Below, in pieces: positions 8,651 through 17,586 of a stretch of 59,631 bases of DNA. This DNA comes from Ardenticatenales bacterium (GTDB taxonomy: Bacteria > Chloroflexota > Anaerolineae > Promineifilales > Promineifilaceae). The translations under genes were made by a program, and so were the position numbers. The DNA lies in NCBI GenBank assembly GCA_020634575.1, contig JACKBM010000041.1, forward strand, positions 1-59,631, given 5' to 3'. Position 1 is the stretch's first letter. Every line of letters begins with the position of its first letter. The notes under the pieces are model-generated. The model did not search any database, was not told where the DNA came from, and was given only the letters and a program-made list of their open reading frames with translations.

Positions 8651-8997
8651 TTCGACAAGGGGACATCTATTGGCTGGATCTCGGTGATCCGGTGGGTTCC
8701 GCTCCGGGATATCGCCATCCTCATCTTGTGGTGCAGAATGATCTGTTCAATGCCAGCCGTATCAGTACGGCGGTGGTCTGTGCCCTTACCTCAAATCTTA
8801 AGCGTGGCTCGGCGCCGGGCAATGTTGTGTTGCGGCAGGGAGAAGCGAATCTGCCTAAAGCGAGTGTGGTCAATATCTCTCAGGTTTATACCGTGGACAA
8901 AGAATTGCTGTCCGAAAAGATCGGTACACTCTCGGGGCGGCGTATGCTGGAAGTTTTGGCTGGTTTGCAACTGCTTCTGGAACCACGTGAGCCTTGA
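8644..8997 (+). CDS. mazF: MazF / PemK-family endoribonuclease toxin
   Basis: A 117-residue toxin with the family hallmarks: an IRQGDIYWLDLGDPVGS start, GYRHPHLVVQND (the RP-x-x-V-x-Q region), a central TAVVCALTSNLKRG strand, the conserved ASVVNISQVYTVDK segment, and a C-terminal helix. MazF toxins cut single-stranded mRNA at short sequences to stop translation. The start is GTG 8644 or GTG 8647, overlapping the antitoxin stop. The module stands alone among repeat elements, suggesting acquisition by transfer or a role in stabilising the island. Confidence 0.9.
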   Translation: MVIRQGDIYWLDLGDPVGSAPGYRHPHLVVQNDLFNASRISTAVVCALTSNLKRGSAPGNVVLRQGEANLPKASVVNISQVYTVDKELLSEKIGTLSGRRMLEVLAGLQLLLEPREP

Positions 8998-9017
8998 TGG
9001 TGTTGCTGGCTATGTCA

Positions 9018-9271
9018 GGGTGGGCGCAACCCGACTTGCTTGCCCCGAGGTGGCCGAGGGGGTAAGTTCTCCTGTAGGGTTGCTGCCAACCCTGTGCGCG
9101 CGTAAGCGCGCCGTCAACTACGTTTACTTCGCAAGTATTTTAAACCAATTAATCGGCCCGTTGCCGTTGATTTCCGTAGAAGGCCTAAGCCGCTCCGGGC
9201 GCGCTGGCGCGCGCGTCGTCGGGGCGGCAACCCTACAGGAGAATGCCGACCTGTCGGGTTGCGCCCCGACT
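9018..9271. repeat. Inverted-repeat element, copy C (full length, diverged)
   Basis: A full-length relative of copy A: left end GGTGGGCGCAACCCGACTTG, the nested TTCTCCTGTAGGGTTGC, GC-rich hairpins, and the right end closing with GGGTTGCGCCCCGAC. It is more diverged than copy B, with several substitutions and small deletions. Its right edge abuts the mutS stop codon on the opposite strand, so it provides the 3' flank of mutS and could serve as a stem for its transcript end. Confidence 0.85.
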
Positions 9272-11840
9272 AGTCTTTTCCCCCGTATTTCCGCTGCCAC
9301 TCGTACAACTTGTTGATCGCCTCCAGCGGCGTCATCGTGGTGACGTCGAGGGCGGTGAGTTCGTCGAGGAGGGGGCTGGCGGCGGGGAAGAGGGCCATTT
9401 GCTGGGCCGGTTTGAGGGGGCTGGGTTCGACGGCGTTGGTCGGGGCGTGGGCCTCCAGCTCGGCCAGCAGCTCGTTGGCGCGGAGGATGACGTCGCGGGG
9501 CAGGCCGGCCAGCTGGGCGACGTGGATGCCGTAACTCTGGTCGGCGCCACCTTCGACGATCTGGTGCAGGAAGACAACGTTGTCCCCTTCCTCAGCCACG
9601 GCCACGTTGTAATTCTTGACCAGCGGCAGCAGGTCGGCCAGCGAGGTCAGCTCGTGGTAATGGGTGGCAAAGAGGGTGCGCGGCTTGAGGCGGGGGTGGT
9701 TGTGCAGGTATTCGACGATGGCCCAGGCGATGGAGAGGCCGTCGTAGGTGCTGGTGCCCCGGCCGATTTCGTCCAGAATGAGCAGGGACCGGCCGGTTGC
9801 ATGATGCAAAATCTCCGCTGTCTCCACCATCTCCACCATAAACGTGGAGCGGCCGGCGTGCAGCTCGTCATGGGCGCCAATGCGGGTAAAAATCCGGTCG
9901 ACGATGCCAATTTCCGCAGTTTCAGCCGGTACGTAGCTGCCGATCTGGGCCATCAATGCGATCAGGGCCAGCTGGCGTAAGTAGGTGCTCTTGCCGGACA
10001 TGTTGGGGCCGGTGATGATGTGGATCGGGTTGTCGGCCAGCATCGCCGTGCTGTTGGGCACAAAGCGGGCCAGCTGCAGGTTGCGCTCGACGACCGGGTG
10101 GCGCCCCTGGTTGATGCGCAGGTGGCTGTCTTCGCTGAGGACCGGCCGGATATAGCCATTGTTGGCGGCTACCTCGGCCAGGGCGGCGGCGACGTCCAGC
10201 TGGGCCAGGGTTCGGGCTGTGGCCAGCAGCCGGCTCGCGTGCCGGCATAGCTCCTGGCACAGCTCGGTAAACAGCCGCCGCTCGATCTCCAGGATCCGCT
10301 CCTCGGCGTTGAGAATCAAGGTCTCGTATTCTTTGAGATCAGGCGTGATGTAGCGCTCGGCATTGGTCAGGGTCTGTTTGCGAATGTAATCATCGGGCAC
10401 ATGATGGCTGTTGGCCCGGGAAACCTCGAGGTAGTAGCCAAAAACCTTGTTAAAGCCGACCTTGAGCGAGCCGATGCCGGTCCGCTCGCGCTCCCGCGGC
10501 TCCAGCTCGGCGACCCAGTCGCGCGCATGGGCTGAGGCCGCCATCACCCCATCCAACTCTGCCGAAAAACCGGGCTTGATGACGCCAATGTTGTTGAAAT
10601 TGGTCGGCGCCTCCTCGCTGATACCTGAAGCAATCAGACCACCGGCCTCGCTGCAAGGGTCAAGCGCGGCCAATAGCGGGTCCAGGGCCGTGCCGGTCGC
10701 CGTCGCCAGCAGTTCAGCCAGGGCCGGTACCTGGGCCAGGACCAGCCCGATTTGCTCCAGGTCACGCGGGATTGCCCGGCCGCTGAGGACCCGGTTGGTC
10801 AGACGTTCCAGGTCTGGCAGCCCCTTGAGGGTGGCCCGCAGGTCGGCCCGAAAGAGGGCGTCGTTATGAAACGCCTCGACCTGGTCCAGCCGGTCATTAA
10901 GCCGGTTCAGGTCCAGCAAGGGACGGGTGACCTGCTCACGAAGCAGGCGAGCACCCATCGGCGTGATAGTGGCATTGAGGACACCGAGCAGGGAGTTGGC
11001 CCGGGCGCCGGTCAGCGACTCGGTGAGCTCCAGGTTGCGTCGCGTGGCACTGTCAAGCGCCATATAGCCATCAACCTGGTAAGTGGCCAGCCGTTGGATC
11101 TGAGCAACGCCGCCGCGCTGCGTTTCGCGTAGATAGTAGAGGACGGCGCCAGCGGCCCGGGTGGCCAGCGGTTTGTGTTCGCAGCCGAAGCTGTCCAGGC
11201 TTTGCACCCCAAAATGGTTGAGCAATGTTTGCCGGGCGTTGCCCAGCTCGAAGCGCCAGGCGGGCAGGCGGCTGAGTGCCTTGATCTGCTCCAGACCGGT
11301 CAGGTCGGCCAGGTTGTCGGGCAGGAGCAGTTCGGCCGGGGCCAGCCGGGCCAGTTCCTCAGCAATGGCGCGCCGGGAGGCAAGCTGGGTGGTGGCAAAG
11401 TCGCCGGTCGTAATGTCGGCGTAGGCCAGGCCGGCCTGGTCGCCATCGACGACAATCGCGGCCAGGTAGTTGTGCTGGCCGGCGTCGAGCATGCCTGGTT
11501 CGATGACGGTGCCCGCCGTAAAGACGCGCACCACTTCTCTGGGCATTAACCCATTGACGGGGGTGCTGCCGATCTGTTCGCAGAGCGCAACCTTGAACCC
11601 CTGGGTGATGAGGCGGGCGATGTAATTTTCGGCGGCGTGATGGGGGACGCCGGCCATGGGGACGCGGGTGTTTTTGCCGATCGGCCGGCTGGTCAGGACC
11701 AGGTCCAGCGCTTTGGCCGCCGTATGGGCGTCGTCGTCAAACGTCTCGTAAAAATCGCCCAGCCGGAAAAACAGGATCGCATCCGGGTGCTGGGCCTTGA
11801 TATCCAGGTATTGCTGGCGGGAAGGGGTGACTTTGGGCAT
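9270..11840 (-). CDS. mutS: DNA mismatch repair protein MutS
   Basis: An 856-residue protein of standard MutS1 length. The mismatch-binding Phe-x-Glu is in GDFYETF (residues 30-32). The C-terminal ATPase has Walker A GPNMSGKST (about 609-619), a Walker B region ILDEIGRGTSTYDG, and the ATHYHEL motif typical of MutS. A C-terminal helix-turn-helix dimerisation region ends in YEWQRKYGGKD. It recognises base mismatches and small loops and starts repair with MutL. No mutL is in this window. Its stop codon touches repeat copy C. Confidence 0.97.
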   Translation of the reverse strand: MPKVTPSRQQYLDIKAQHPDAILFFRLGDFYETFDDDAHTAAKALDLVLTSRPIGKNTRVPMAGVPHHAAENYIARLITQGFKVALCEQIGSTPVNGLMPREVVRVFTAGTVIEPGMLDAGQHNYLAAIVVDGDQAGLAYADITTGDFATTQLASRRAIAEELARLAPAELLLPDNLADLTGLEQIKALSRLPAWRFELGNARQTLLNHFGVQSLDSFGCEHKPLATRAAGAVLYYLRETQRGGVAQIQRLATYQVDGYMALDSATRRNLELTESLTGARANSLLGVLNATITPMGARLLREQVTRPLLDLNRLNDRLDQVEAFHNDALFRADLRATLKGLPDLERLTNRVLSGRAIPRDLEQIGLVLAQVPALAELLATATGTALDPLLAALDPCSEAGGLIASGISEEAPTNFNNIGVIKPGFSAELDGVMAASAHARDWVAELEPRERERTGIGSLKVGFNKVFGYYLEVSRANSHHVPDDYIRKQTLTNAERYITPDLKEYETLILNAEERILEIERRLFTELCQELCRHASRLLATARTLAQLDVAAALAEVAANNGYIRPVLSEDSHLRINQGRHPVVERNLQLARFVPNSTAMLADNPIHIITGPNMSGKSTYLRQLALIALMAQIGSYVPAETAEIGIVDRIFTRIGAHDELHAGRSTFMVEMVETAEILHHATGRSLLILDEIGRGTSTYDGLSIAWAIVEYLHNHPRLKPRTLFATHYHELTSLADLLPLVKNYNVAVAEEGDNVVFLHQIVEGGADQSYGIHVAQLAGLPRDVILRANELLAELEAHAPTNAVEPSPLKPAQQMALFPAASPLLDELTALDVTTMTPLEAINKLYEWQRKYGGKD

Positions 11841-11867
11841 AAAATCGCAAACGATGGCCGGTGAGAC

Positions 11868-12380
11868 TTACGAATTGTTCTGCCAGCTCTCCAACACCTT
11901 GCGGTGCCGGCCTTCCAGCTTGGTGAGCTGACGCTTGTTTTTCATGAAGGCGTTGGCTTCGTCGAAGCTCATCTGCTGGTGGGCCATCAGGTAGCCGGCG
12001 ACGAGGGTAGCCGAGCGGCCGCGCCCTTTGGCGCAGTGGACCAGCACGTTGCGCCCGTCCCGGATCTGTTCATCGATCCAGGCGACACCTTCAGCGACGA
12101 CATCTGGGGAAGGTACGGTGATGTCCAGGACTTTCAGCTGGATATGGTTGATGTCGTGCTGGCGATAGAGGTCCAGATCGTCTTCACGTTCAGCGCGGAT
12201 ATTGACGACGGCATTGATGTTATTGTCGAGCAGAAAGCGATAATCGCGCTTATAAGTGGGGGCGCCACCCAGCCAGAGCTGATCGGTAATCTGGGTAAAC
12301 CAATCATGCCCGCCTATCCGTTCATAGGTAAAACGAATGACCGGGTACAGTTTATCGAACAGGGCATGGAACACATTCAT
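11868..12380 (-). CDS. Dual-specificity protein phosphatase
   Basis: A 170-residue cysteine phosphatase. The signature C(x)5R is in [12 protein letters not shown], with nucleophile Cys about 116 and Arg about 122. The general acid is probably Asp about 86 in LDITVP. Length and layout match small dual-specificity or PTPMT1-like phosphatases, which act on phosphotyrosine, phosphoserine/threonine or a phospholipid. No signal peptide, so it is cytoplasmic. It starts 27 bases from mutS on the same strand and could be co-transcribed. The natural substrate is unknown. Confidence 0.85.
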   Translation of the reverse strand: MNVFHALFDKLYPVIRFTYERIGGHDWFTQITDQLWLGGAPTYKRDYRFLLDNNINAVVNIRAEREDDLDLYRQHDINHIQLKVLDITVPSPDVVAEGVAWIDEQIRDGRNVLVHCAKGRGRSATLVAGYLMAHQQMSFDEANAFMKNKRQLTKLEGRHRKVLESWQNNS

Positions 12381-12411
12381 GAAGGGTAAGGATAGCGGAA
12401 ATCAGGCCGCC

Positions 12412-12437
12412 GGGCCACTCCCTCTCGGCTGCGCTCG
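12412..12437. repeat. Dispersed intergenic motif of the CTGCGCTCGGGCAGG type
   Basis: CCCTCTCGGCTGCGCTCGGGCAGG lies between the phosphatase and aroF. Related strings occur at 8127-8147 (CCCTTCGCTGCGCTCAGGACA) and in inverted sense at 47515-47542. All three are intergenic. The similarity is short and imperfect, so a shared origin is only suggested. Confidence 0.4.
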
Positions 12438-12454
12438 GGCAGGCTCATAGGCCT

Positions 12455-13291
12455 TTACAGGGCAGTCTGCCTCCCCAGGGCCGCGGCGATCCGGCCGGTC
12501 GCCGCAAACAGTTCCGGCACCGCCTGTAACGGCAAACTCTGATCGCCGTCGGATAGGGCGCTGGCCGGGTCCGGGTGGATTTCGACAAGTAGCCCGTCAG
12601 CTCCGGCGGCCAGGGCGGCGCGGGCGGCGGGGATCACCAGGTCGGACCGGCCGGTCCCATGGCTCGGGTCGCCGATGATCGGGAAGGGGGTCTGGCTTTT
12701 GATGTAGGCGATGGCGTTGGTGTCCAGCACGTTGCGGCTGAAGCTGTCAAAGCTGCGGATGCCTCGCTCACAGAGGATGATCTGCTCGTTGCCGCGGCTG
12801 ATGATGTGCTCCGCTGCCTGCAGCCATTCGTGCACAGTCGACATGAAACCCCGCTTAAGCAAGATCGGCTTGCCGGTGTCCGCCGCGGCCCAGAGCAGCG
12901 GGTAATGCTGCATGTTGCGGCTGCCGATCTGGATGATGTCGGCCTGCGCGGCGACCAGGTCGACCTGCTCTACGCCGAGCGCTTCGGTAATGACCAGCAG
13001 GCCAAACTCGTCGGCAACGGCGCGCAAAATGTCGAGGCCGGCCTCGCCCAGCCCCTGGAAAGCGTAGGGGGATGTACGCGGTTTGAAGGCGCCGCCGCGC
13101 AGGATCTGGCCGCCGTGGGCGGCAACGGCGGCAGCCACGGCGCGCGTCTGTTCATAACTTTCCACCGAGCAGGGGCCGGCCATCATGACGATGGCTGGGC
13201 CGCCGATGGTGACCTGCTCGTTAAGATGGACGGGGCGGGTTTGCTGGTCGACAAAAGTTGGGCTAACGATGGGTGCCATGATCTTACTCAC
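12455..13291 (-). CDS. aroF: 3-deoxy-7-phosphoheptulonate (DAHP) synthase
   Basis: A 278-residue enzyme for the first step of the shikimate pathway, joining phosphoenolpyruvate and erythrose-4-phosphate. It belongs to the type I-beta class related to KDO8P synthase: [45 protein letters not shown] and LLVEIHPDP are all recognisable. Compared with the Thermotoga enzyme it lacks the N-terminal ferredoxin-like regulatory domain, so feedback by tyrosine or phenylalanine through that domain is not expected. The start is GTG 13291 or ATG 13279; no clear ribosome site favours either. Confidence 0.93.
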   Translation of the reverse strand: MSKIMAPIVSPTFVDQQTRPVHLNEQVTIGGPAIVMMAGPCSVESYEQTRAVAAAVAAHGGQILRGGAFKPRTSPYAFQGLGEAGLDILRAVADEFGLLVITEALGVEQVDLVAAQADIIQIGSRNMQHYPLLWAAADTGKPILLKRGFMSTVHEWLQAAEHIISRGNEQIILCERGIRSFDSFSRNVLDTNAIAYIKSQTPFPIIGDPSHGTGRSDLVIPAARAALAAGADGLLVEIHPDPASALSDGDQSLPLQAVPELFAATGRIAAALGRQTAL

Positions 13292-13296
13292 AGAAT

Positions 13297-13312
13297 TCGA
13301 CTGGTCAGTCGA
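13297..13312. promoter_or_regulatory. Perfect 16-bp palindrome upstream of aroF
   Basis: TCGACTG-GT-CAGTCGA lies immediately 5' of the aroF start on the minus strand. Its position between aroF and the SPFH operon makes a repressor-binding site plausible. The remainder of 13313-13512 is AT-rich near 13320-13360 and should hold divergent promoters, but no unambiguous hexamer pair was seen. Confidence 0.45.
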
Positions 13313-13512
13313 TTAATATCGTTCAAAATTTATTGAAAGTTAGCTGATTATAACATTTTCCGGCCGGAGTTGGGAAGCGTAGCCCTATTTTCTCACTTAA
13401 TTCACCCATTCGCTTTTACTTTATGGTAAGATAACGGGCAGCGTAAGAACATTACGTCAACATAAAAACTGGCGGGGTACCTGAGAGGACCGGCCGGTAG
13501 CTGACGAGAGCC

Positions 13513-14826
13513 ATGGCTAGGCGACGAAGTAAACGCAGACCAAAACGAGCAAAAGGGGAACGGCAGGGGACGCTGCGCTTTTTTATCGCGGCCTTTGTTC
13601 TGTTTGCCATTGGTTCGCTCCTGCGTAGCAGTACCGGTGAAGGCTACGGCCTGGGTGGCGGCTATATCTGGCTGCTGGTTTATCTGACCGGTTTTTTCTG
13701 CACGATCCTCATCCTGGCGCGTATGGTCCTCCCCCAAAGTGTGGCTAACAGCTGGAATGAAGGTATCCGCCTGCTCATTGGCTCCACCTTCTTCTACAGT
13801 ATGGCTGAGCCATTAAAGCGGGTGATGGGGGCGATGCTGGGCTTTCGCGGGGCCCGTAAGGCGCCGCCCGGTGTGGACCAGACCTTTGGCAAGCTGGGTG
13901 TTGGCTTTGTTGATAGCCATCATTCCCTGGCCCTCTCCCGTGGCAGCAAGTTCCTGCGGGCAGCCGGCCCCGGCTACGTACGCTTGCAGGATGGCGAGCA
14001 GATATTGCAGGTCCTGGATCTGCGCCGCCACAGCCGCCAGGTACCCGTTAAGGTGATGACCCGCGACGGCATCCAGCTTTCGGCCACTATCACCGTTCTC
14101 TTTCAGGCCCGTGAGGGCAGTGACCCCGGTCCCGACGAAGCCAACCGGCTTTACCATGTCGACAAGCGTACCGTCTTCAGCCTGAGCTATGCCGGCAGCC
14201 GCTCGGAGAACACGGATGTCGTGCTCTGGACGGAGCGCATCCTGCCCATTGCCAAAAACAACTTCGTGGGCCATCTCTCGGCCATGACGCTCGACGAGCT
14301 GTACCCTATGGATATCCAGGGGCCGCCGCCGATTGAGCGTATCGAGGAGGTGATGCAGGCCGCTCTGGAGAATCAACTGCGCACCGTCTTTGATTATGAT
14401 GAGAACCAGGAGCCGCCCATTCGCATCCTGGATGTGATTGTGAGTGAGTTGAAGGCGCGCGAAGATGTCATTCAACAGCGTATCCGCAACTGGCAGGCCA
14501 ATTGGCAACGCTACATTGCCGAAGAGCAGGCGGAAGGCGACGCTGAGGCGTATGAACGACTCAAGATCGCCCGGGCGCGCGCCCAGCGGGATCTGCTGGA
14601 AAGCATTGTTGACAATATCACGATGATGAAGCAGTCGGAACAGGAGCTGTCCGATGTGGTGTTGATCCGGATGTTGGAGGCGATGGAAGAGGCGATGGCC
14701 AATGATGCCGTCCTGGCTTCACTGCCGCACAATATCCTGGGCACCCTGGAGCATATCAGCAGCTGGCTGGAAGAGCCGGAGCGGCGACGTCTGCCCTTGA
14801 GCGAAGGGGATGAGCTGGAACCATGA
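13513..14826 (+). CDS. SPFH / band-7 domain membrane protein (first of a triad)
   Basis: A 437-residue protein. A very basic N-terminus (MARRRSKRRPKR) leads into two membrane helices (about 24-38 and 48-70) and possibly a third near 85-105. Residues about 135-300 look like a band-7/SPFH domain: GPGYVRLQDGEQILQVLDLR, then VKVMTRDGIQLSATITVLFQ, the 'use the new subunit in the new context' strand pattern of stomatins and HflK. The C-terminal part is a long charged helix (YIAEEQAEGDAEAYERLKIA), likely a coiled coil used for oligomerisation. The stop overlaps the next start by 4 bases (ATGA). The function is unassigned; such proteins form ring scaffolds in membranes. Confidence 0.7.
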   Translation: MARRRSKRRPKRAKGERQGTLRFFIAAFVLFAIGSLLRSSTGEGYGLGGGYIWLLVYLTGFFCTILILARMVLPQSVANSWNEGIRLLIGSTFFYSMAEPLKRVMGAMLGFRGARKAPPGVDQTFGKLGVGFVDSHHSLALSRGSKFLRAAGPGYVRLQDGEQILQVLDLRRHSRQVPVKVMTRDGIQLSATITVLFQAREGSDPGPDEANRLYHVDKRTVFSLSYAGSRSENTDVVLWTERILPIAKNNFVGHLSAMTLDELYPMDIQGPPPIERIEEVMQAALENQLRTVFDYDENQEPPIRILDVIVSELKAREDVIQQRIRNWQANWQRYIAEEQAEGDAEAYERLKIARARAQRDLLESIVDNITMMKQSEQELSDVVLIRMLEAMEEAMANDAVLASLPHNILGTLEHISSWLEEPERRRLPLSEGDELEP

Positions 14827-16487
14827 GACGCTGGCTTGATTCACTCGGGCGGGATTGGCAGCCGCTATTTGTAAATCTCCTCCTGGGGCTTCTATTTTTG
14901 TTGTATTGGCTTGGTGTTTACCTGATGGAAAACATTCAGCCTTCCCGGGAAGCGCCGTTATTCTGGCAGCTCTTTGCTTCTGTCCTGTTTTTCCTGGGGC
15001 CGCTGACCGACATCGTGACCTCGTTGCAGGATTACATGAGCTGGCGGGTATTGCGTCACTTCATACCGCTGGCGGTGGGCATTTACCTCGCCTACATGAC
15101 GGCCGGTGAATTGGTGCAGCAGCTCTACGATTTCCCCTCGTCAGCGGCAGCTCAGCGTTTTCTGACTTTGCCGGAGCGGATCGCGGCGCAGCCGCGGGGG
15201 CGGGGTGGGCGATCATCCGGCCGGATCCCCGACCAGGTGTGGGCCCTGATGACCAATGCGATTATGGGCATCCTTTTCGTGGGCATCGGTGCACTTTTCC
15301 TCCTCACGTTCAGCATTGCTTTCACCGGCTCCCGCCTTGGCGATCTGGCCGACAATATCCTGCGCGGGCGCTCTATCTTTGCCTGGATCACCGGCTGGCT
15401 CATTGTGACCGTTGGTCTGACGCTGATGCAGGAGTTGAGCCGGCCCAAGCCGCGTCCGCCAGTTACCGTGCGGCGGGAGCACATCCCTGAAGATCGCGCT
15501 CAATACCCGGTTCTGCGGGTTGGCGGCGGCAGTGTAAGCGTTCAGCCCGGTGATGTCGTCATCTCCGAGAAAAATGGCCGCTTTTTCCGGGCCTTTAGTG
15601 CCGGCACTCACCGGCTGGAGAAATTTGAGGGCATTCGCTCCGCCCTGGACCTGCGCCAGCAGGAGCGGACCTTGCATAGCTCCCCCTTCGTGACCAAGGA
15701 TGGCATCGAAATCCGGCTTGATCTGAGCGTGACTTTCCGTCTGCTGCTGGTTGACCAGGACGCGGATGAACACCAGGCGCCCCGGCCGGAAGAGCCCTTC
15801 CCCTTTGGCCCCACCGCTGCCCGCCGCGCCGCCTACACCGAGACAGTCCGCAATGATGGCGGCATTGACAATTGGGAAGACCGGGTCATCGAAGAGGTTG
15901 TGCGCCAGATCCGCCGTTTTGTAGCTGAGAATCGGCTCGACGAGTTGATTTACCCGGAGCGTACTTACCCGGAGCGCACCGAGCATCATACCCATGACGC
16001 CCTGTTGCAGGCAGCCCAGCGCGCCCGCCTGCCGTTGCGCCGTCGTGGTGTGGAACTGATGGATGTTCGCCTGGGCCGCATTGAGGCGAACGAGGCCATT
16101 GCCAATCAGCTGGTTGAATATTGGCAGGCGTTCTGGCAACGCGAAGAGCAGCTCAAGCGGGCCGACAGCGAAGCGCGCGCCTACACTGCGGCCGCTGATG
16201 CCCGCATTCAAGCCGAAGCCGCCATGATTCGGGCCATCGTTGATGGGCTGGACCAGGTCCGGCACCGGCTGGATGGCAGCCGTGCCGAGAGTCGCAAGAT
16301 TATGGCGCTGCGTTTGATTGAGTCCCTGGAGGAAGTGGCCCGCCGCAATCGCCCGCCCACGGCCCGCGACCCGGTAATGCAGCAATTAAGCCAGCTTCGT
16401 GGCCAGCTCGTGGCGCCGCCCGGCCGTCCCCTGATCCCGCCGCCGCTGATCACGGACCATGAACTGATGAACCCGGATGAGCTATGA
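14823..16487 (+). CDS. Second SPFH / band-7 domain membrane protein
   Basis: A 554-residue protein with three or four predicted N-terminal membrane helices (about 13-32, 43-60, 73-92 and a further pair near 143-195). A band-7/SPFH domain then spans about 230-410, with VQPGDVVISEKNGRFFRAF and SPFVTKDGIEIRLDLSVTF. A charged helical tail (REEQLKRADSEARAYTAAAD) follows. It is a distant paralogue of the upstream protein: both share the FxRAxxxG and KDGIxxxxxxxVxF patterns. ATGA overlaps at both ends show tight translational coupling, suggesting a hetero-oligomer as in HflK-HflC. No protease such as FtsH lies beside it. Confidence 0.7.
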   Translation: MRRWLDSLGRDWQPLFVNLLLGLLFLLYWLGVYLMENIQPSREAPLFWQLFASVLFFLGPLTDIVTSLQDYMSWRVLRHFIPLAVGIYLAYMTAGELVQQLYDFPSSAAAQRFLTLPERIAAQPRGRGGRSSGRIPDQVWALMTNAIMGILFVGIGALFLLTFSIAFTGSRLGDLADNILRGRSIFAWITGWLIVTVGLTLMQELSRPKPRPPVTVRREHIPEDRAQYPVLRVGGGSVSVQPGDVVISEKNGRFFRAFSAGTHRLEKFEGIRSALDLRQQERTLHSSPFVTKDGIEIRLDLSVTFRLLLVDQDADEHQAPRPEEPFPFGPTAARRAAYTETVRNDGGIDNWEDRVIEEVVRQIRRFVAENRLDELIYPERTYPERTEHHTHDALLQAAQRARLPLRRRGVELMDVRLGRIEANEAIANQLVEYWQAFWQREEQLKRADSEARAYTAAADARIQAEAAMIRAIVDGLDQVRHRLDGSRAESRKIMALRLIESLEEVARRNRPPTARDPVMQQLSQLRGQLVAPPGRPLIPPPLITDHELMNPDEL

Positions 16488-17512
16488 CGATTATTGACAG
16501 GCCTGGCCGCCAGATGGCGGAATCGTTATATGATCTGTGGCACCATCTGGCCGCGCACCAGGGTTACGGCACCCTGTATCGCTACACCTACCAGCCACAG
16601 ACGCCCGGCCTGGTCAACATGATGGCCCAATATCGCCGCAGCAATCGGGCCAACCGGGTTGACGCTGAAATCGCCCTGGACGAATTTCACGCCGCCCTTT
16701 TTTATCTCTCCTGGAACCAGCCAACGGACGCCTACAACCATCTGCTGGAAGCGCAGCAATATTGGCAATACGTTCATGACCAGGCCAACCTCTGCCTGGT
16801 TGAATTTGCCCTGGGTAAGGCCCGCCATCTGGGCTTTCATTTCCATGAGGCTCAGGCCCATTATCGCCAATCCGGCCGCCGTTTTGAACGGCTCTGGACT
16901 CGCTTCCAGCGTGGCCAGCTTGAAGACCTGACCCAGGTCGAACCGTTCCTCAAGGCGTTTCGGGATGCCCTGTACACGACGATGGAGGCCTTGGAAGGAG
17001 ATATTCGGGAGATGCTGCAATCCCCGGCGCTGCTCTCCTCTGAGGATGTCACCAACACCGAATGGCTGGACGATATCGAGATTGCCAGCCCGATCATCAA
17101 TAATCCCGAGCTGAATCCCCGTTCCTCCTCCATGCTGGAGATCCCGGTAGCCCTGCCCCTGACGGGCCGGCCGACCTGGTACGAAGTGGTCTCCCGCTAC
17201 GATAATTTCCTCTCGTTTCTGAAGTTGGGTGATCAGATTCTGGTTGACCAACTGCCTGGCCGCGAAAGCTATCTGCCGAATGAATTAGTAGTTGTCGATA
17301 GCTCGATTCAGGGTACAGTTAGAGTCCGGCTGGATAACCAACTGGGCGATGCGGCCACACTCTCCATTGCCCGCATCGTCAAGCAGGACGCGCCGGGCCG
17401 AATTCGTTATTATCAGAACGGCAAATTTACGGCGGAAACGGCTGATAATCAGGTCGTAATCGGCATCGTCGTGGGTAGCTGGCGACAGTTCCAACAGGCC
17501 TTTACACAGTAA
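16484..17512 (+). CDS. Helical-repeat protein with a LexA/S24-like C-terminal beta domain (third of triad)
   Basis: A 342-residue soluble protein with no signal or membrane helix. Residues about 50-150 are helical and TPR-like (ALFYLSWNQPTDAYNHLLEA, then FALGKARHLGFHFHEAQAHY). After a low-complexity linker, residues 225-335 are beta-rich: LKLGDQILVDQ, ELVVVDSS, GTVRVRLDN and NQVVIGIVVGSWR. That order recalls the GDxVLVxx...ILGVVVG pattern of LexA/S24 peptidases, but no catalytic Ser-Met is seen. It overlaps the second SPFH gene by 4 bases, so it is probably a cytoplasmic partner of the membrane ring. No known family was recognised. Confidence 0.55.
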   Translation: MTIIDRPGRQMAESLYDLWHHLAAHQGYGTLYRYTYQPQTPGLVNMMAQYRRSNRANRVDAEIALDEFHAALFYLSWNQPTDAYNHLLEAQQYWQYVHDQANLCLVEFALGKARHLGFHFHEAQAHYRQSGRRFERLWTRFQRGQLEDLTQVEPFLKAFRDALYTTMEALEGDIREMLQSPALLSSEDVTNTEWLDDIEIASPIINNPELNPRSSSMLEIPVALPLTGRPTWYEVVSRYDNFLSFLKLGDQILVDQLPGRESYLPNELVVVDSSIQGTVRVRLDNQLGDAATLSIARIVKQDAPGRIRYYQNGKFTAETADNQVVIGIVVGSWRQFQQAFTQ

Positions 17513-17586
17513 ATCAGATGGCGTTGCGCCACTGTGAATAGCGTTGTAAAGAAGTCGGGGCGCCAGGCGTTAACCGGGGAAATTCT

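Noticed and set aside
7053..9271. CRISPR-like array from the repeated units
   Set aside because: The units are about 257 bp, palindromic and irregularly spaced by genes; there are no short direct repeats with spacers and no cas gene.
15213..16385. 390-codon open frame on the minus strand
   Set aside because: Antisense to the second SPFH gene, which is held in place by overlapping starts and stops on both sides.
16484..17512. Calling the third triad gene a LexA-like protease
   Set aside because: The C-terminal strand order is suggestive, but there is no Ser-Met nucleophile motif or clear Lys, and no DNA-binding domain.
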